DNA from: Parabacteroides sp. | Lineage (GTDB): Bacteria > Bacteroidota > Bacteroidia > Bacteroidales > Tannerellaceae | Assembly (NCBI GenBank): GCA_028707405.1 | Contig: JAQWBH010000014.1 | Location: forward strand, 1-33,941 | DNA length: 33,941 nt | Direction: 5' to 3' | In this document: positions 8,273 to 17,041 of the stretch, piece after piece | Position numbering within the stretch: position 1 is the stretch's first letter | Layout: the number at the start of each line of letters is the position of its first letter | The notes under the pieces: model-generated | What the model was told of the DNA's origin: nothing | The model's database searches: none | The model's input: only the letters and a program-made list of their open reading frames with translations | Position numbers and translations under genes: made by a program

Positions 8273-8505
8273 CAGTCCTATAAAATTCGTTTTATCTATC
8301 CTTTTATTGGAGAGTTTATAATTAAACTGCTAAATTAGTAATAATAATAATATTTTCATAATTTGTTATATATTAATCTTAAGGCTTGTTATTCTCACTT
8401 AGTTTTTTTATTATAACTCATTATTTGATTCAGGAAATAGAGAAATACTAAAAATCGATGAAAGTGGGTTAATTGGTGATGGAAAGAAGGTAAGTATATA
8501 ATGGA

Positions 8506-9417
8506 CTATTTTATCATATAGCTTACAAATGCGAATCGTTTACTGTCGGGCGACCAAGAATTAACGTTGATTGTTCCTTGCCCTCCAAACAGAGAGACCA
8601 GCGTTTTTGCTTCACCGCCGGTTTCAGGTATTATGCGCAGTTCAACATTCTTGTTTGCCAGATGCTCGCCCGGTTTCAGATCCCCTTTATGATAGGCTAT
8701 AAAGACAATCCATTTTCCGTCGGGAGAAACATGTGGAAACCATGAGTTGCGTGTTTGGTCGAAGGTTATTTGCGTTTGTTCGCTTCCATCTGCTTTCATA
8801 CGCCAGATCTGCATAAGACCGGTTCTTACTGAATTAAACCAGATATATTGTCCGCATGGCGAAAATTCAGGTCCGTCGTCTAACCCCTTTGCATTTGTGA
8901 GGCGCGTTTCTTCACCACCTTCGGAAGGAATGGTATAGACATCATAATCTCCGGAGCGTTTGGCACAGTAAGCTAGAAGTTTTCCATCAGGACTCCATCC
9001 ATGCAGGTAGCTTGGTCCGGAAGGAGTGATCAAACGAGGTGTTCCTCCCATTATGGGAAGTGTGTAAATATGTGATTTACCGTCCTCTTTAGACGAATTG
9101 CTAATGGCAATCTGTTTGCCATCAGTGGAAATCACATGGTCGTTGTTACAATGAGTAGCAAAACCAGTGTTTATCTCTTGTGGTTCTGCTGGCGAATCAG
9201 GTGAGATCCGATACAGTTTGCCTTTGCAATTATATACGAGCCATTGCCCGTCAGGAGTCCAGTTTGGAGCCTCTATCAAGTAGGGAAATGCTTTTACAGT
9301 CATACGTTGACCGTTTGAGATATCGATGACCTCAAGCTTGCTGATTACACTCTGTTTTTGCGCTGCAACGAGAGAAACAAACAGAAAGAGTACTGATGAA
9401 AGCAAAATCTTTTTCAT
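8506..9417 (-). CDS. periplasmic TolB-like / PD40 beta-propeller protein
   Basis: A 303-residue secreted protein with signal peptide [20 protein letters not shown] and a run of PD40 (WD40-like) blades. The repeated blade signature is seen as [56 protein letters not shown] and [13 protein letters not shown]. Such propellers resemble the C-terminal domain of TolB, but the protein lacks TolB's N-terminal domain, so it is not TolB itself. Related propellers include a group annotated as oligogalacturonate-lyase-like. Its start codon overlaps the ychF stop (ATGA, 9414-9417), which suggests translational coupling to a cytosolic housekeeping gene. No catalytic motif is evident. Function unknown; probably a binding or scaffold protein in the periplasm. 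Confidence 0.85.
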   Translation of the reverse strand: MKKILLSSVLFLFVSLVAAQKQSVISKLEVIDISNGQRMTVKAFPYLIEAPNWTPDGQWLVYNCKGKLYRISPDSPAEPQEINTGFATHCNNDHVISTDGKQIAISNSSKEDGKSHIYTLPIMGGTPRLITPSGPSYLHGWSPDGKLLAYCAKRSGDYDVYTIPSEGGEETRLTNAKGLDDGPEFSPCGQYIWFNSVRTGLMQIWRMKADGSEQTQITFDQTRNSWFPHVSPDGKWIVFIAYHKGDLKPGEHLANKNVELRIIPETGGEAKTLVSLFGGQGTINVNSWSPDSKRFAFVSYMIK

Positions 9418-10517
9418 ACATTGAATCTGAAGTGCATAATATCACCATCCTGTACGATGTAGTCTTTTCCTTCGACGTTCATTTTGCCGGCTTCTTTAAC
9501 GGCGTTTTCTGAACCGTAGGAGATATAATCGTTATATTTGATGACTTCGGCCCGGATAAAACCTTTCTCAAAGTCAGTATGTACAACACCTGCACATTGT
9601 GGGGCTTTCCATCCTTTGTGGAAAGTCCATGCACGACATTCGTCCGGTCCGGCCGTCAGAAAGGTTTGCAGATTCAGCAGTTTGTAAGCTGACTTGATCA
9701 GACGATTTACACCAGATTCATCCAAACCTATTTCACTGAGGAACATCTGTCGTTCCTCGTAAGTCTCGAACTCGGCAATCTCGCTTTCAATTTTTGCAGC
9801 GATAACCAATAGCTCCGCATCTTCTCCTTTGATGGCTTCACGAACGGCATCAACATATTTATTTCCCTTCACGGCACTAGCTTCGTCTACATTGCAGACA
9901 TACAAAATAGGCTTGTTTGTGAGGAGGAAGAGATCGTGCGCTGTACGTTGTTCATCTTTGGAATCGAACGACACAGAGCGGGCATTTTCACCTTTTTCGA
10001 GAGCTCCCTTATATTTTGAAAGTACTTCAAAAGCCAGTTTAGCCTGTTTGTCACCACCTGTCTGTGCTTGTTTCTGTACTTTTGAAATGCGGCTGTCGAT
10101 GGTTTCCAGGTCCTTGATTTGTAGTTCGGCATCGATAATCTCCTTATCGCGAACGGGATTGATGTTGCCGTCTACATGTACTACATTTTCGTCGTCAAAA
10201 CAACGCAGAACATGGATGATAGCATCAGTCTCACGAATGTTTGCCAGGAATTTGTTACCCAATCCTTCGCCTTTGCTGGCGCCTTTTACTAGTCCTGCAA
10301 TATCAACGATTTCTACCGTTGTAGGCACAATCCGTTGTGGATGTTCTATTTCCGCCAGTTTGTTTAGACGTTCGTCAGGGACAGTAATCACGCCCACGTT
10401 GGGTTCGATTGTACAAAATGGAAAATTCGCTGCCTGTGCCTTCGCACTCGACAAACAATTAAATAAGGTGGATTTCCCTACATTCGGAAGTCCTACAATA
10501 CCGCACTGTAATGCCAT
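9414..10517 (-). CDS. ychF: YchF/EngD, Obg-family P-loop ATPase
   Basis: A 367-residue cytosolic ATPase of the Obg/HflX GTPase superfamily, associated with ribosomes and with stress and redox responses. The P-loop GLPNVGKS is at residues 9-16 and the switch region is [20 protein letters not shown]. In place of the GTPase NKxD motif it has NVDE (in YVCNVDEAS), the NxxE change that gives YchF its ATP preference. The C-terminal TGS domain ends in [13 protein letters not shown]. Length and domain order are complete. It follows the PIG-L gene after 100 bp, which contains a possible -7 box (10562-10569), so it probably has its own promoter. It overlaps the TolB-like gene downstream by four bases. 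Confidence 0.97.
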   Translation of the reverse strand: MALQCGIVGLPNVGKSTLFNCLSSAKAQAANFPFCTIEPNVGVITVPDERLNKLAEIEHPQRIVPTTVEIVDIAGLVKGASKGEGLGNKFLANIRETDAIIHVLRCFDDENVVHVDGNINPVRDKEIIDAELQIKDLETIDSRISKVQKQAQTGGDKQAKLAFEVLSKYKGALEKGENARSVSFDSKDEQRTAHDLFLLTNKPILYVCNVDEASAVKGNKYVDAVREAIKGEDAELLVIAAKIESEIAEFETYEERQMFLSEIGLDESGVNRLIKSAYKLLNLQTFLTAGPDECRAWTFHKGWKAPQCAGVVHTDFEKGFIRAEVIKYNDYISYGSENAVKEAGKMNVEGKDYIVQDGDIMHFRFNV

Positions 10518-10561
10518 AATTAATATCTTATTATTTCAAATCCAATTATTCTTTCAAGATG

Positions 10562-10569
10562 CAAATGTA
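10562..10569 (-). promoter_or_regulatory. possible -7 box for ychF
   Basis: Minus-strand TACATTTG matches the Bacteroides TAnnTTTG box. It would start a leader of about 40 bases before the ychF ATG. No good TTG was found at the -33 distance, so only half of the promoter is supported. Confidence 0.4.
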
Positions 10570-10617
10570 CGCCATTCTGCTTGAATTTACCCTTTCGAAG
10601 TGGGAAAACTTTCTTAT

Positions 10618-11382
10618 TCAGAACATCGCTGTCGGTACTTGGTCGTGTCGGATAAACGCTTCACCGTATTTTCGCCGTATTTGCAAACCTCTGAACTGCT
10701 CCATCATATCGTGCGATTCTTTGAATGCTTCGTCTATATGTTGACTGACGTGACAATAGCAGGCCTTATGCTTTTCATCTCTCACATCGGTGATATCTAC
10801 AAAGTCAGTCGGTGCAAAATTCTCTGTCTGGATTCCCGATTCCACTTCGAAATAGTAGAGCGCAAAGTTTCGGTTCATCCTTAGCCATGCGTCATAGACA
10901 AGGCTTGAACAGATCCGGTGGTCTCGATGGCTGTCGACAGGCCAGTGTGTTAGAACAAGTTCAGGATTTTCTTTTTTGATAAAATTGAGTACCTCTTGGT
11001 AACGGCTGGCTGTTATTTCGCAACTTCCGTCAATCTGGCTCAAGAACACGGGTTTTGCACCTATTATTTCACAAGCTTTCAGAGCCTCTGCTGTTCGGAT
11101 TTGTGCTGCTTCATCGTGCGTTTTCCCTTGTATGCCTGCTTCTCCTCGTGTCAGATAAACCGATACGACTTCGTAACCGGCTTTTGCAAGGAGTATCATA
11201 GTTCCGCCACATCCTGTTTCGGGATCATCGGGATGAGCGCCTATGACAAGAACTTTATGTTTTTTATCCGGCGATAGTCTTTCCGCCTTTCTTTCTGATG
11301 AATAGACAGGAAGTCCAAATGCAGTTAGACCGATTGTACTTCCTGCTACTTTGATAGCTTCTCTTCTTGAAATATTTTTCAT
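10618..11382 (-). CDS. exported PIG-L/LmbE-family deacetylase
   Basis: A zinc-dependent N-acetyl deacetylase of the PIG-L/LmbE family, 254 residues, which typically removes acetyl groups from N-acetylglucosamine-type substrates. The zinc-site motif AHPDDPE is at residues 49-55 (His50, Asp53 as usual ligands) and the second motif HRDH at 152-155. The N-terminus, SRREAIKVAGSTIGLTAFG, resembles a twin-arginine signal, which is weak because the Arg pair lacks a full SRRxFLK context. The gene starts 13 bp after the stop of a sulfatase gene on the same strand, so the two form an operon. A joint role on sulfated, N-acetylated sugars is a reasonable inference. A cytosolic small-molecule role is less likely given the leader. 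Confidence 0.9.
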   Translation of the reverse strand: MKNISRREAIKVAGSTIGLTAFGLPVYSSERKAERLSPDKKHKVLVIGAHPDDPETGCGGTMILLAKAGYEVVSVYLTRGEAGIQGKTHDEAAQIRTAEALKACEIIGAKPVFLSQIDGSCEITASRYQEVLNFIKKENPELVLTHWPVDSHRDHRICSSLVYDAWLRMNRNFALYYFEVESGIQTENFAPTDFVDITDVRDEKHKACYCHVSQHIDEAFKESHDMMEQFRGLQIRRKYGEAFIRHDQVPTAMF

Positions 11383-11395
11383 TATAATGATTGAA

Positions 11396-12991
11396 TTAGT
11401 ATTCGTCTACTTTTTGTTCCACGCGGAACTTATCCAACTGTTGCTGCAAACGGTCGCTCACTTTTATATATTTCGGATTACCGTATAGATTGTGAAGCTC
11501 GTTCGGATCGGTTTTCAGATCATATAGTTCGTTACAGTTTATAGCAGCATCAGGATCACTGGCGGTACCATAAAAATGGATCAGTTTGTATCGGCAGTCA
11601 CTTACTCCGTCGTGACGGCGAACCATATGAATAGCTGGATAGTCGTAGTAGTGATAGTAAAGATATTTTCGCCAGTTTTTAGGCGTCTTGCCACCGAAAA
11701 GTGGAACCAGCGAAGTACCTACCATATCAGTAGGTTTCTTGATGCCGGCCAGGTCGAGATAGGTTGGAGCATAATCGATATTCTGAACTAAAGCTTTGCA
11801 GACGCTTCCGCCCTTGATCTTTCCCGGATAGCGTATGATGAGAGGCGTGCGGTAAGATTCCTCGTACATAAATCGTTTATCGAACCAGCCGTGTTCACCC
11901 ATATAAAAGCCCTGATCGGAAGTATAGACGATAACGGTGTTATCCATCAGGCCCTCTTTTTCGAGGTAAGCGATGAGGCGCCCCACTTCGTCGTCGATGG
12001 TTTTAATGCAGCGGACATAATCTTTGATGTAACGTTCGTATTTCCATTTAAGCAATTCTTTTCCAACGAGATTCTGACTGATAAACTGTTCGTTGCGAGG
12101 TTTGTATGATGAGATCCATGTGTTACGCTGTTCGGGTGTCATACGATCCAACGATGCATCCCATCCTTTGATATTCCATTCTTTTTGGTACGCGCTGTTA
12201 TTTTTCAGTTCATCCACTTTCAGATCATATATAAGAGTCATGTTTCTATCGATGCGCATCTGCTCGGTGCGGACGGCATCACAACGCGTCGAATAATCGT
12301 CGTAGAATGTTTCAGGAATAGGAAAATCAACGTCTTCATACAAATTAAGATATTTTAGTTCAGGCATCCAGTTGCGGTGAGGAGCCTTATGATGAACTAG
12401 CAGACAGAACGGTTTGCTCTTGTCTCTATTTTGTAGAAACTCTATGGCATGATCAGTGATCAGCTTTGTGGCATAGCCATTTTCCTTTATATATTTGCCA
12501 TTCGACTGTTTTGTCTTGAATTCAGGATTATAATATTCGCCCTGATCCAAAAGGACAGCGTAGTAATCGAAGCCTTTCGGTTCACACTGCATGTGCCATT
12601 TTCCGACTACAGCGGTCTGATAGCCATGTTGTTGTAATATCTCCGAAAAGAATGTTTTAGATGCATCAATTCCTTTCCCCAGTTGTCGTTGTCCGTTCTG
12701 ATGACTGTAAAGTCCTGTCATCAGGCAAGCGCGACTTGGCGTAGAAAGCGAATTCTCAACATATGCTCTTTGAAACAACATGCCTTCGGCTGCAAGACGG
12801 TCAAGGTTTGGGGTTGGGGCCAACTTGCCCAGTGCATGGCCGTAAGCGCTGATGGTTTGATATGAATGATCATCCGTCATGATATGGATGATGTTCAGGG
12901 GCTTCTGGGCTTCAACTGTTTGTGATGTTCCGAAAACAGATAGAATAAGTGCTGGTGTCAGAATTGCAGTTGCTTGGATTGGATGTTTCAT
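11396..12991 (-). CDS. periplasmic S1-family sulfatase, serine (S-type) formylglycine motif
   Basis: A 531-residue arylsulfatase-superfamily enzyme that hydrolyses sulfate esters, here most likely on a glycan. The signal peptide runs to about VEAQ (residue 29). Metal-site MTDDH is at about 38-42, the formylglycine motif SLSTPSRACLMTG has Ser83 as the modified residue, GKWHM (130-134) supplies catalytic Lys and His, and TSDQGFYMGEHGW is the C-terminal metal region. Because the modified residue is Ser rather than Cys, maturation needs an anaerobic radical-SAM sulfatase-maturing enzyme (anSME), which is not encoded in this window. The general look, including PTPNLDRLAAEG and the long middle insert, recalls N-acetylglucosamine-6-sulfatase-like proteins, but I cannot fix the subfamily. 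It leads the operon with the PIG-L deacetylase; an 11-bp inverted repeat lies 55-90 bp upstream. Confidence 0.94.
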   Translation of the reverse strand: MKHPIQATAILTPALILSVFGTSQTVEAQKPLNIIHIMTDDHSYQTISAYGHALGKLAPTPNLDRLAAEGMLFQRAYVENSLSTPSRACLMTGLYSHQNGQRQLGKGIDASKTFFSEILQQHGYQTAVVGKWHMQCEPKGFDYYAVLLDQGEYYNPEFKTKQSNGKYIKENGYATKLITDHAIEFLQNRDKSKPFCLLVHHKAPHRNWMPELKYLNLYEDVDFPIPETFYDDYSTRCDAVRTEQMRIDRNMTLIYDLKVDELKNNSAYQKEWNIKGWDASLDRMTPEQRNTWISSYKPRNEQFISQNLVGKELLKWKYERYIKDYVRCIKTIDDEVGRLIAYLEKEGLMDNTVIVYTSDQGFYMGEHGWFDKRFMYEESYRTPLIIRYPGKIKGGSVCKALVQNIDYAPTYLDLAGIKKPTDMVGTSLVPLFGGKTPKNWRKYLYYHYYDYPAIHMVRRHDGVSDCRYKLIHFYGTASDPDAAINCNELYDLKTDPNELHNLYGNPKYIKVSDRLQQQLDKFRVEQKVDEY

Positions 12992-13045
12992 ATGGTATGC
13001 ATTTACATAAACACAAATACTCTTGTTCTTATAATGGCAAAATTT

Positions 13046-13080
13046 ATTGGAATGAAAAGATTGTTTCTATTCATTCCAAT
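13046..13080. promoter_or_regulatory. inverted repeat upstream of the sulfatase gene
   Basis: Perfect arms ATTGGAATGAA (13046-13056) and TTCATTCCAAT (13070-13080) with a 13-base spacer, 54 bp upstream of the sulfatase ATG. The position suggests an operator for a dimeric regulator or a leader hairpin. There is no T-run to suggest a terminator. Confidence 0.45.
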
Positions 13081-13248
13081 TACGATGCTAAGGTAATAGA
13101 ATATTTTGAATTTGGGAATGTTTCGGAAATTTACTTTTCAAGCATGATCGATTCTTCTTTTCCTAGTGTATCAATAATCTATGTTTCAAACAAAAAGAAC
13201 TACTTTGCAAAAGGATGTATCAAATATTTATGTTATGTAGCTAATAAA

Positions 13249-13278
13249 AAATCCCCGCCGAAAACTCGGAGGGGATTT
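13249..13278 (-). terminator. intrinsic terminator of the rubrerythrin gene
   Basis: Arms AAATCCCC (13249-13256) and GGGGATTT (13271-13278) with inner pairing CCGA/TCGG and a four-base loop. Read on the minus strand, the GC stem is followed by a run of T (GGGGATTTTTTATT). It begins 20 bp after the rubrerythrin stop codon. Confidence 0.88.
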
Positions 13279-13298
13279 ATGAATCATTAATAGTCTAA

Positions 13299-13877
13299 TT
13301 AGTAATTTTGTTTCATTGGTTCAAAATAGGCCTGCGGGTGTTGGCATGCCGGACATTTAGCCGGAGCTTTCTTGCCTTTGAAAACAAAACCGCAGTTGCG
13401 ACACTGCCATAAAATCTCTTCATCTTTTTCAAAAACCTTATTTGCCTCAACGTTTGCAAGTAGTTTGCGATACCGAGCTTCGTGTTCGGCTTCAACTTTT
13501 GCAATCATTCGAAATGTTACAGCTATTTCTTTGAATCCTTCTTCGTCTGCAATCTCAGCGAATTTGGGATACATTTCACTCCATTCTTCATTTTCGCCGG
13601 CAGCTGCAGCAGCCAGGTTTTCTTTTGTTGTGCCAATAATACCTGCCGGAAATGATGCAGTGATTTCCAAACTTCCACCTTCTAAATACTTGAAGAAACG
13701 CTTAGCGTGTTCTTTTTCCTGTTCCGCCGTTTCCGTGAATACGCCTGCAATTTGTTCAAAACCTTCTTTTTTGGCTGCACTTGAAAAAAAAGTGTAACGA
13801 TTTCTTGCTTGTGATTCACCGGCAAACGATGTCAATAAATTTTTCTCTGTTCGAGTTCCTTTAATACTTTTCTCCAT
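13299..13877 (-). CDS. rbr: rubrerythrin
   Basis: A 192-residue cytosolic peroxide-reducing non-haem di-iron protein that protects anaerobes from hydrogen peroxide. The four-helix di-iron domain shows the ligand helices [37 protein letters not shown] and [11 protein letters not shown]. The C-terminal rubredoxin-like domain has CRNCG and CPACQ, a four-Cys iron site. The start is ATG 13877, giving [18 protein letters not shown], the usual N-terminus; an upstream ATG at 13931 would add 18 residues not found in the family. It is monocistronic, with its own terminator, and divergent from the gene at 14088. Confidence 0.95.
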   Translation of the reverse strand: MEKSIKGTRTEKNLLTSFAGESQARNRYTFFSSAAKKEGFEQIAGVFTETAEQEKEHAKRFFKYLEGGSLEITASFPAGIIGTTKENLAAAAAGENEEWSEMYPKFAEIADEEGFKEIAVTFRMIAKVEAEHEARYRKLLANVEANKVFEKDEEILWQCRNCGFVFKGKKAPAKCPACQHPQAYFEPMKQNY

Positions 13878-14072
13878 AATTCTAAAAGATATTTTGTAAA
13901 CACTAATCAAATAACGTTTAAAGATAGACATTTGTTCGCGGATATGTCAAGTTTTGGCATATCAAATATTTTGATGTTATAATAAATTAAACTTATTTGA
14001 TGCTAATCAATAAATTCGGAGGAAACATTTGCATAACTCAAGAATTTTGCTGAATCTTGTACTTGAAAAGCA

Positions 14073-14080
14073 TACATTTG
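14073..14080 (+). promoter_or_regulatory. possible -7 box very close to the start of the barrel-enzyme gene
   Basis: TACATTTG matches TAnnTTTG, with TTTG at 14046-14049 as a possible -33 element (23-base spacing). It lies only 7 bp before the ATG, so the transcript would be nearly leaderless. The match may be chance, or the real start may lie further downstream. Confidence 0.3.
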
Positions 14081-14087
14081 TCTAATT

Positions 14088-16511
14088 ATGAAGTATAAAA
14101 GCAATATCCTCTTTTTTTTGAGCTTTATATGTTTGCAGTTGTTAATGACGACCGGTCTGTTAGCTCAAAATATTAATCTTACAACAAATGATACAAAATT
14201 GTCAATCAATGGTCAGGGTTATTTTTCCTCGGTGAATGTAAGAGGAAAAGAGCTTTTGCATGCGGGACAATATCCGCTTGTTGCCGTTTGTTCAAATGGA
14301 AAATTGTTACTACCTGAGCACGTGATGAAGAATGGGAGATTGCTCACATGCATACTCTCCGATGGAGGAAAAGTGGTTTTAAAATACATGGAGAGTTCTG
14401 TATGTATTACACTGGAAGTTGTAAGTATTCCCGAAAAGTATGAAGTATTGTTACTTGCACCGTTAGCTGTGAATATTAATGGAGTTGTCGGTGATATTAT
14501 CGGTATTGTACAAGGCCAAGGTGTAGCTTTTGGTATACAGTCTCTCAATATCAAAACCAACGCAGGAATTCCATTTGAATATGCCGATGTCGTTTCGCGA
14601 TATTTTAGTGTTAAGGGAGATGCGGCTTCTGTTTCGACTTCGACAATTCCTGCTTACCGGTTAGCAGCGACGAAAATAAGCGACGGGGCGATGTACCAGT
14701 TCTCCTGCCGGCGTCGCAATCAAATTGAATATCGTCAGATTCAACAGATTGCCAAATCTCTGACAATTCCTGTAGAAGGGCAGGATGCTTTGATCAAAGG
14801 AGCGAAGATAGCTCTTTTTGGAAGTAAGGATTCAGAGGCATTAGACCGGATCGGTGCGATAGAAATTGAACAGCATCTGCCCCATCCGATGTTTGGAAAT
14901 GAATGGGGAAAGACTTCGCGTTCATCTATGAAATCGTATCTTATCTCTGATTTCAATGAAGAAGAGTTTGATTTGGCACTCGCCAAATGTAAGCGCGCCG
15001 GCTTTCAATGTATTTATCATATAGAACCTTTTATGACGTGGGGACATTTTCAGTGGAATCCAAATTTTGTCAAAGGCGGTGATGAGGCTGTTAAAACTTT
15101 GGTTGATAAGGCGGCTAGTCAGGGTATTGCTGTTGGAATACATACTCTTTCGAACTTTACAACGACCAATGATGCTTATGTCACACCTGTTCCTTCAACG
15201 CATTTGCTGAAACAGGGCATCCTCCATTTGACCGCTGCGATAAATGCTTCGCAGACGGAGATAGCGATAAAGAAGTCAGATCTTTTTTCTATGCCAATGA
15301 CACTCAATGCGATGCAGATCGAAAATGAATTGATCACTTATGGAACGGCCGAAATAAATGGGGACAGTATGATTCTGCATCAGTGTAAACGCGGCGCATT
15401 CGGGACAACTACAGTGGCACATACATCAGACAAGCTGCTTTATAAATTGTGGGATTATCCATATAGAACGCTTTTCCCTGATTTGATATTGCAAGATAAA
15501 TTTGCTGACCGGCTGGTGGAAATATTTAACAAGACAGGTTTGCAGCAAATATCTTTTGATGGTTTGGAAGGGTGCATGTATACCGGACAGGATGATTATG
15601 CTACGACACGCTTTGTAGATCGCTGTTTTAATGGCTGGGATCATAATGTGCTTAACGATGCAAGTAATCTGAATCATTTCACCTGGCATATTCATACACG
15701 CATGAATTGGGGAGAGCCTTGGGGCGAAGCAATGCGCACCGGACAGGTGGAAAGCCGTATCAAAAATCAGGACTTTTTTCGCCGCAATTTGTTCCCTAGA
15801 ATGCTGGGATGGTTCCTTATTCGCTTAGCGGATAAGGATTTCGAATGTACATCATTGGAAGACTTGGAATGGGCAATGTCGGAAGCTGCCGGCTTTGACG
15901 GGGGTTATGCCATGACAATCTATATGAAGACTATCCGCCGTCACGGGCAGATCGACAAATTGCTAGACGCAATAAAAAACTGGGATGAGCTGCGGTTAGC
16001 TAATGCTTTTACTGATACACAGAAAGTTCGCCTGAAGGATCCGCTCACCGAATGGCATTTAGAAAAGCAAGATGCACAGCATTTTTTGCTTTATCCACTT
16101 TATATTTCTAAATTCTTTCATTGCAATCTGGCAGAAATGCAACCAGGACAACCGGGTGGAGCTGATTGGCAATGGGAAAGTCCGAATGAGAGTTCTTACG
16201 CTATCCGCTTGCGAATCAATGGCGATGGTAAAGTGAAAAATCCGTCTTTTACGACATCTCGAGGAGTGATAAAATTTCCATGCACAATAACAAATGGACA
16301 ATATCTGCTGTATGACTTTGAAGGTAAAGCTGTCGTCACTGATAAAAACTATAATGTGATACAGAATGTTACGCCGCAAGGCCGGGCTCTTTTACCTTCC
16401 GGACAGTCCGCTGTTTCATTCTCTTGCGAACAAGATAAAGATGACGACAAACCGGAAGTTATCATCCGCTATATCACGCGCAATGCGCCGGAGATGATTG
16501 TAAAACAATAA
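14088..16511 (+). CDS. secreted (beta/alpha)8-barrel protein, probable unclassified glycoside hydrolase
   Basis: An 807-residue exported protein with signal peptide MKYKSNILFFLSFICLQLLMT and an N-terminal beta-rich region to about residue 260. From about 290 it looks like a glycosidase barrel: EEFDLALAKCKRAGFQCIYHIEPF, then ASQGIAVGIHTLSNFTTTNDAY (about 343-364). Strand QQISFDGLEG (Asp491 a candidate nucleophile) follows, then HTRMNWGEPWGEAMRTG (about 536-552) with acidic residues, as in clan GH-D type enzymes. A beta-rich insert at about 375-450 carries CKRGAFGTTTVAHTSD, a motif form often seen in small accessory beta domains of carbohydrate enzymes and phage proteins. A C-terminal beta domain follows. 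I do not recognise the family. It stands about 530 bp upstream of a SusC/D pair on the same strand and probably acts on that pair's glycan. Confidence 0.72.
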   Translation: MKYKSNILFFLSFICLQLLMTTGLLAQNINLTTNDTKLSINGQGYFSSVNVRGKELLHAGQYPLVAVCSNGKLLLPEHVMKNGRLLTCILSDGGKVVLKYMESSVCITLEVVSIPEKYEVLLLAPLAVNINGVVGDIIGIVQGQGVAFGIQSLNIKTNAGIPFEYADVVSRYFSVKGDAASVSTSTIPAYRLAATKISDGAMYQFSCRRRNQIEYRQIQQIAKSLTIPVEGQDALIKGAKIALFGSKDSEALDRIGAIEIEQHLPHPMFGNEWGKTSRSSMKSYLISDFNEEEFDLALAKCKRAGFQCIYHIEPFMTWGHFQWNPNFVKGGDEAVKTLVDKAASQGIAVGIHTLSNFTTTNDAYVTPVPSTHLLKQGILHLTAAINASQTEIAIKKSDLFSMPMTLNAMQIENELITYGTAEINGDSMILHQCKRGAFGTTTVAHTSDKLLYKLWDYPYRTLFPDLILQDKFADRLVEIFNKTGLQQISFDGLEGCMYTGQDDYATTRFVDRCFNGWDHNVLNDASNLNHFTWHIHTRMNWGEPWGEAMRTGQVESRIKNQDFFRRNLFPRMLGWFLIRLADKDFECTSLEDLEWAMSEAAGFDGGYAMTIYMKTIRRHGQIDKLLDAIKNWDELRLANAFTDTQKVRLKDPLTEWHLEKQDAQHFLLYPLYISKFFHCNLAEMQPGQPGGADWQWESPNESSYAIRLRINGDGKVKNPSFTTSRGVIKFPCTITNGQYLLYDFEGKAVVTDKNYNVIQNVTPQGRALLPSGQSAVSFSCEQDKDDDKPEVIIRYITRNAPEMIVKQ

Positions 16512-17041
16512 TAATATATAAGGAAAAGCTTTCTACTTTTGTTTATAGGTTTATTTTTCTCATACAGTCATAGCGATAGCATATGAATCATAGTTTGTGA
16601 GTTTCTATTGATATCAGACAAAAATATTTTTGTTTGCCAATTTCCTTTATTTATCATTAGGCCAATGTTTTTGCTATAAGATAATTATTAAAACTATTAT
16701 GGAAATGGAATGAGTAAAAAAGTATTTGAATGAATTGATATAAATATAAGAAAATATTGTAATTTTGTATGAGAAGATTATTTATATTTTCTCGCTTTGT
16801 GTTATCTAGTATAAATAGTAAGTATTTAGTTTTTATTATATTAGTAGATTTAATAAAGAATTTAGTTACATATTTGTTTTTTAATTAATAAACAAAAAAT
16901 AGTACGCCTATGGATAAATATATTTAGTATTGTAAAAAAGTTATGTTCAGATGGATCTGTTAGTTTTAATGGATTCTTATAAATCAGTCTGCTATTTAAC
17001 GTGATGTCTATTAGTAATTTAATAATTCCTTATAAATAAAC
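16512..17041 (+). promoter_or_regulatory. 530-bp AT-rich intergenic region with possible promoter for the second SusC/D pair
   Basis: There is no coding frame of note. A TAATTTTG (16760-16767) matches the TAnnTTTG -7 box, with TTG at 16735-16737 as a -33 element 22 bases upstream. Transcription from it would leave a leader of about 270 bases, long enough for regulatory RNA structure, but I see no strong inverted repeat in it. The hairpin found in the two fecR-susC gaps is absent here. No terminator is clear after 16511. Confidence 0.35.

Noticed and set aside
8339-8353. Short TAA/ATA microsatellite upstream of the first sigma gene
   Set aside because: It is a few units of AT-rich trinucleotide in AT-rich intergenic DNA, with no clear promoter overlap to suggest phase variation.
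9829-10584. Plus-strand 251-codon open frame opposite ychF
   Set aside because: It is entirely antisense to the well-supported ychF gene and its translation is rich in Ser/Thr/Phe with no domain signature, typical of a shadow frame.
12949-13290. Plus-strand 113-codon open frame beside the sulfatase start
   Set aside because: It overlaps the sulfatase start, the inverted repeat and the rubrerythrin terminator, and the translation resembles no protein family, so it is treated as chance.
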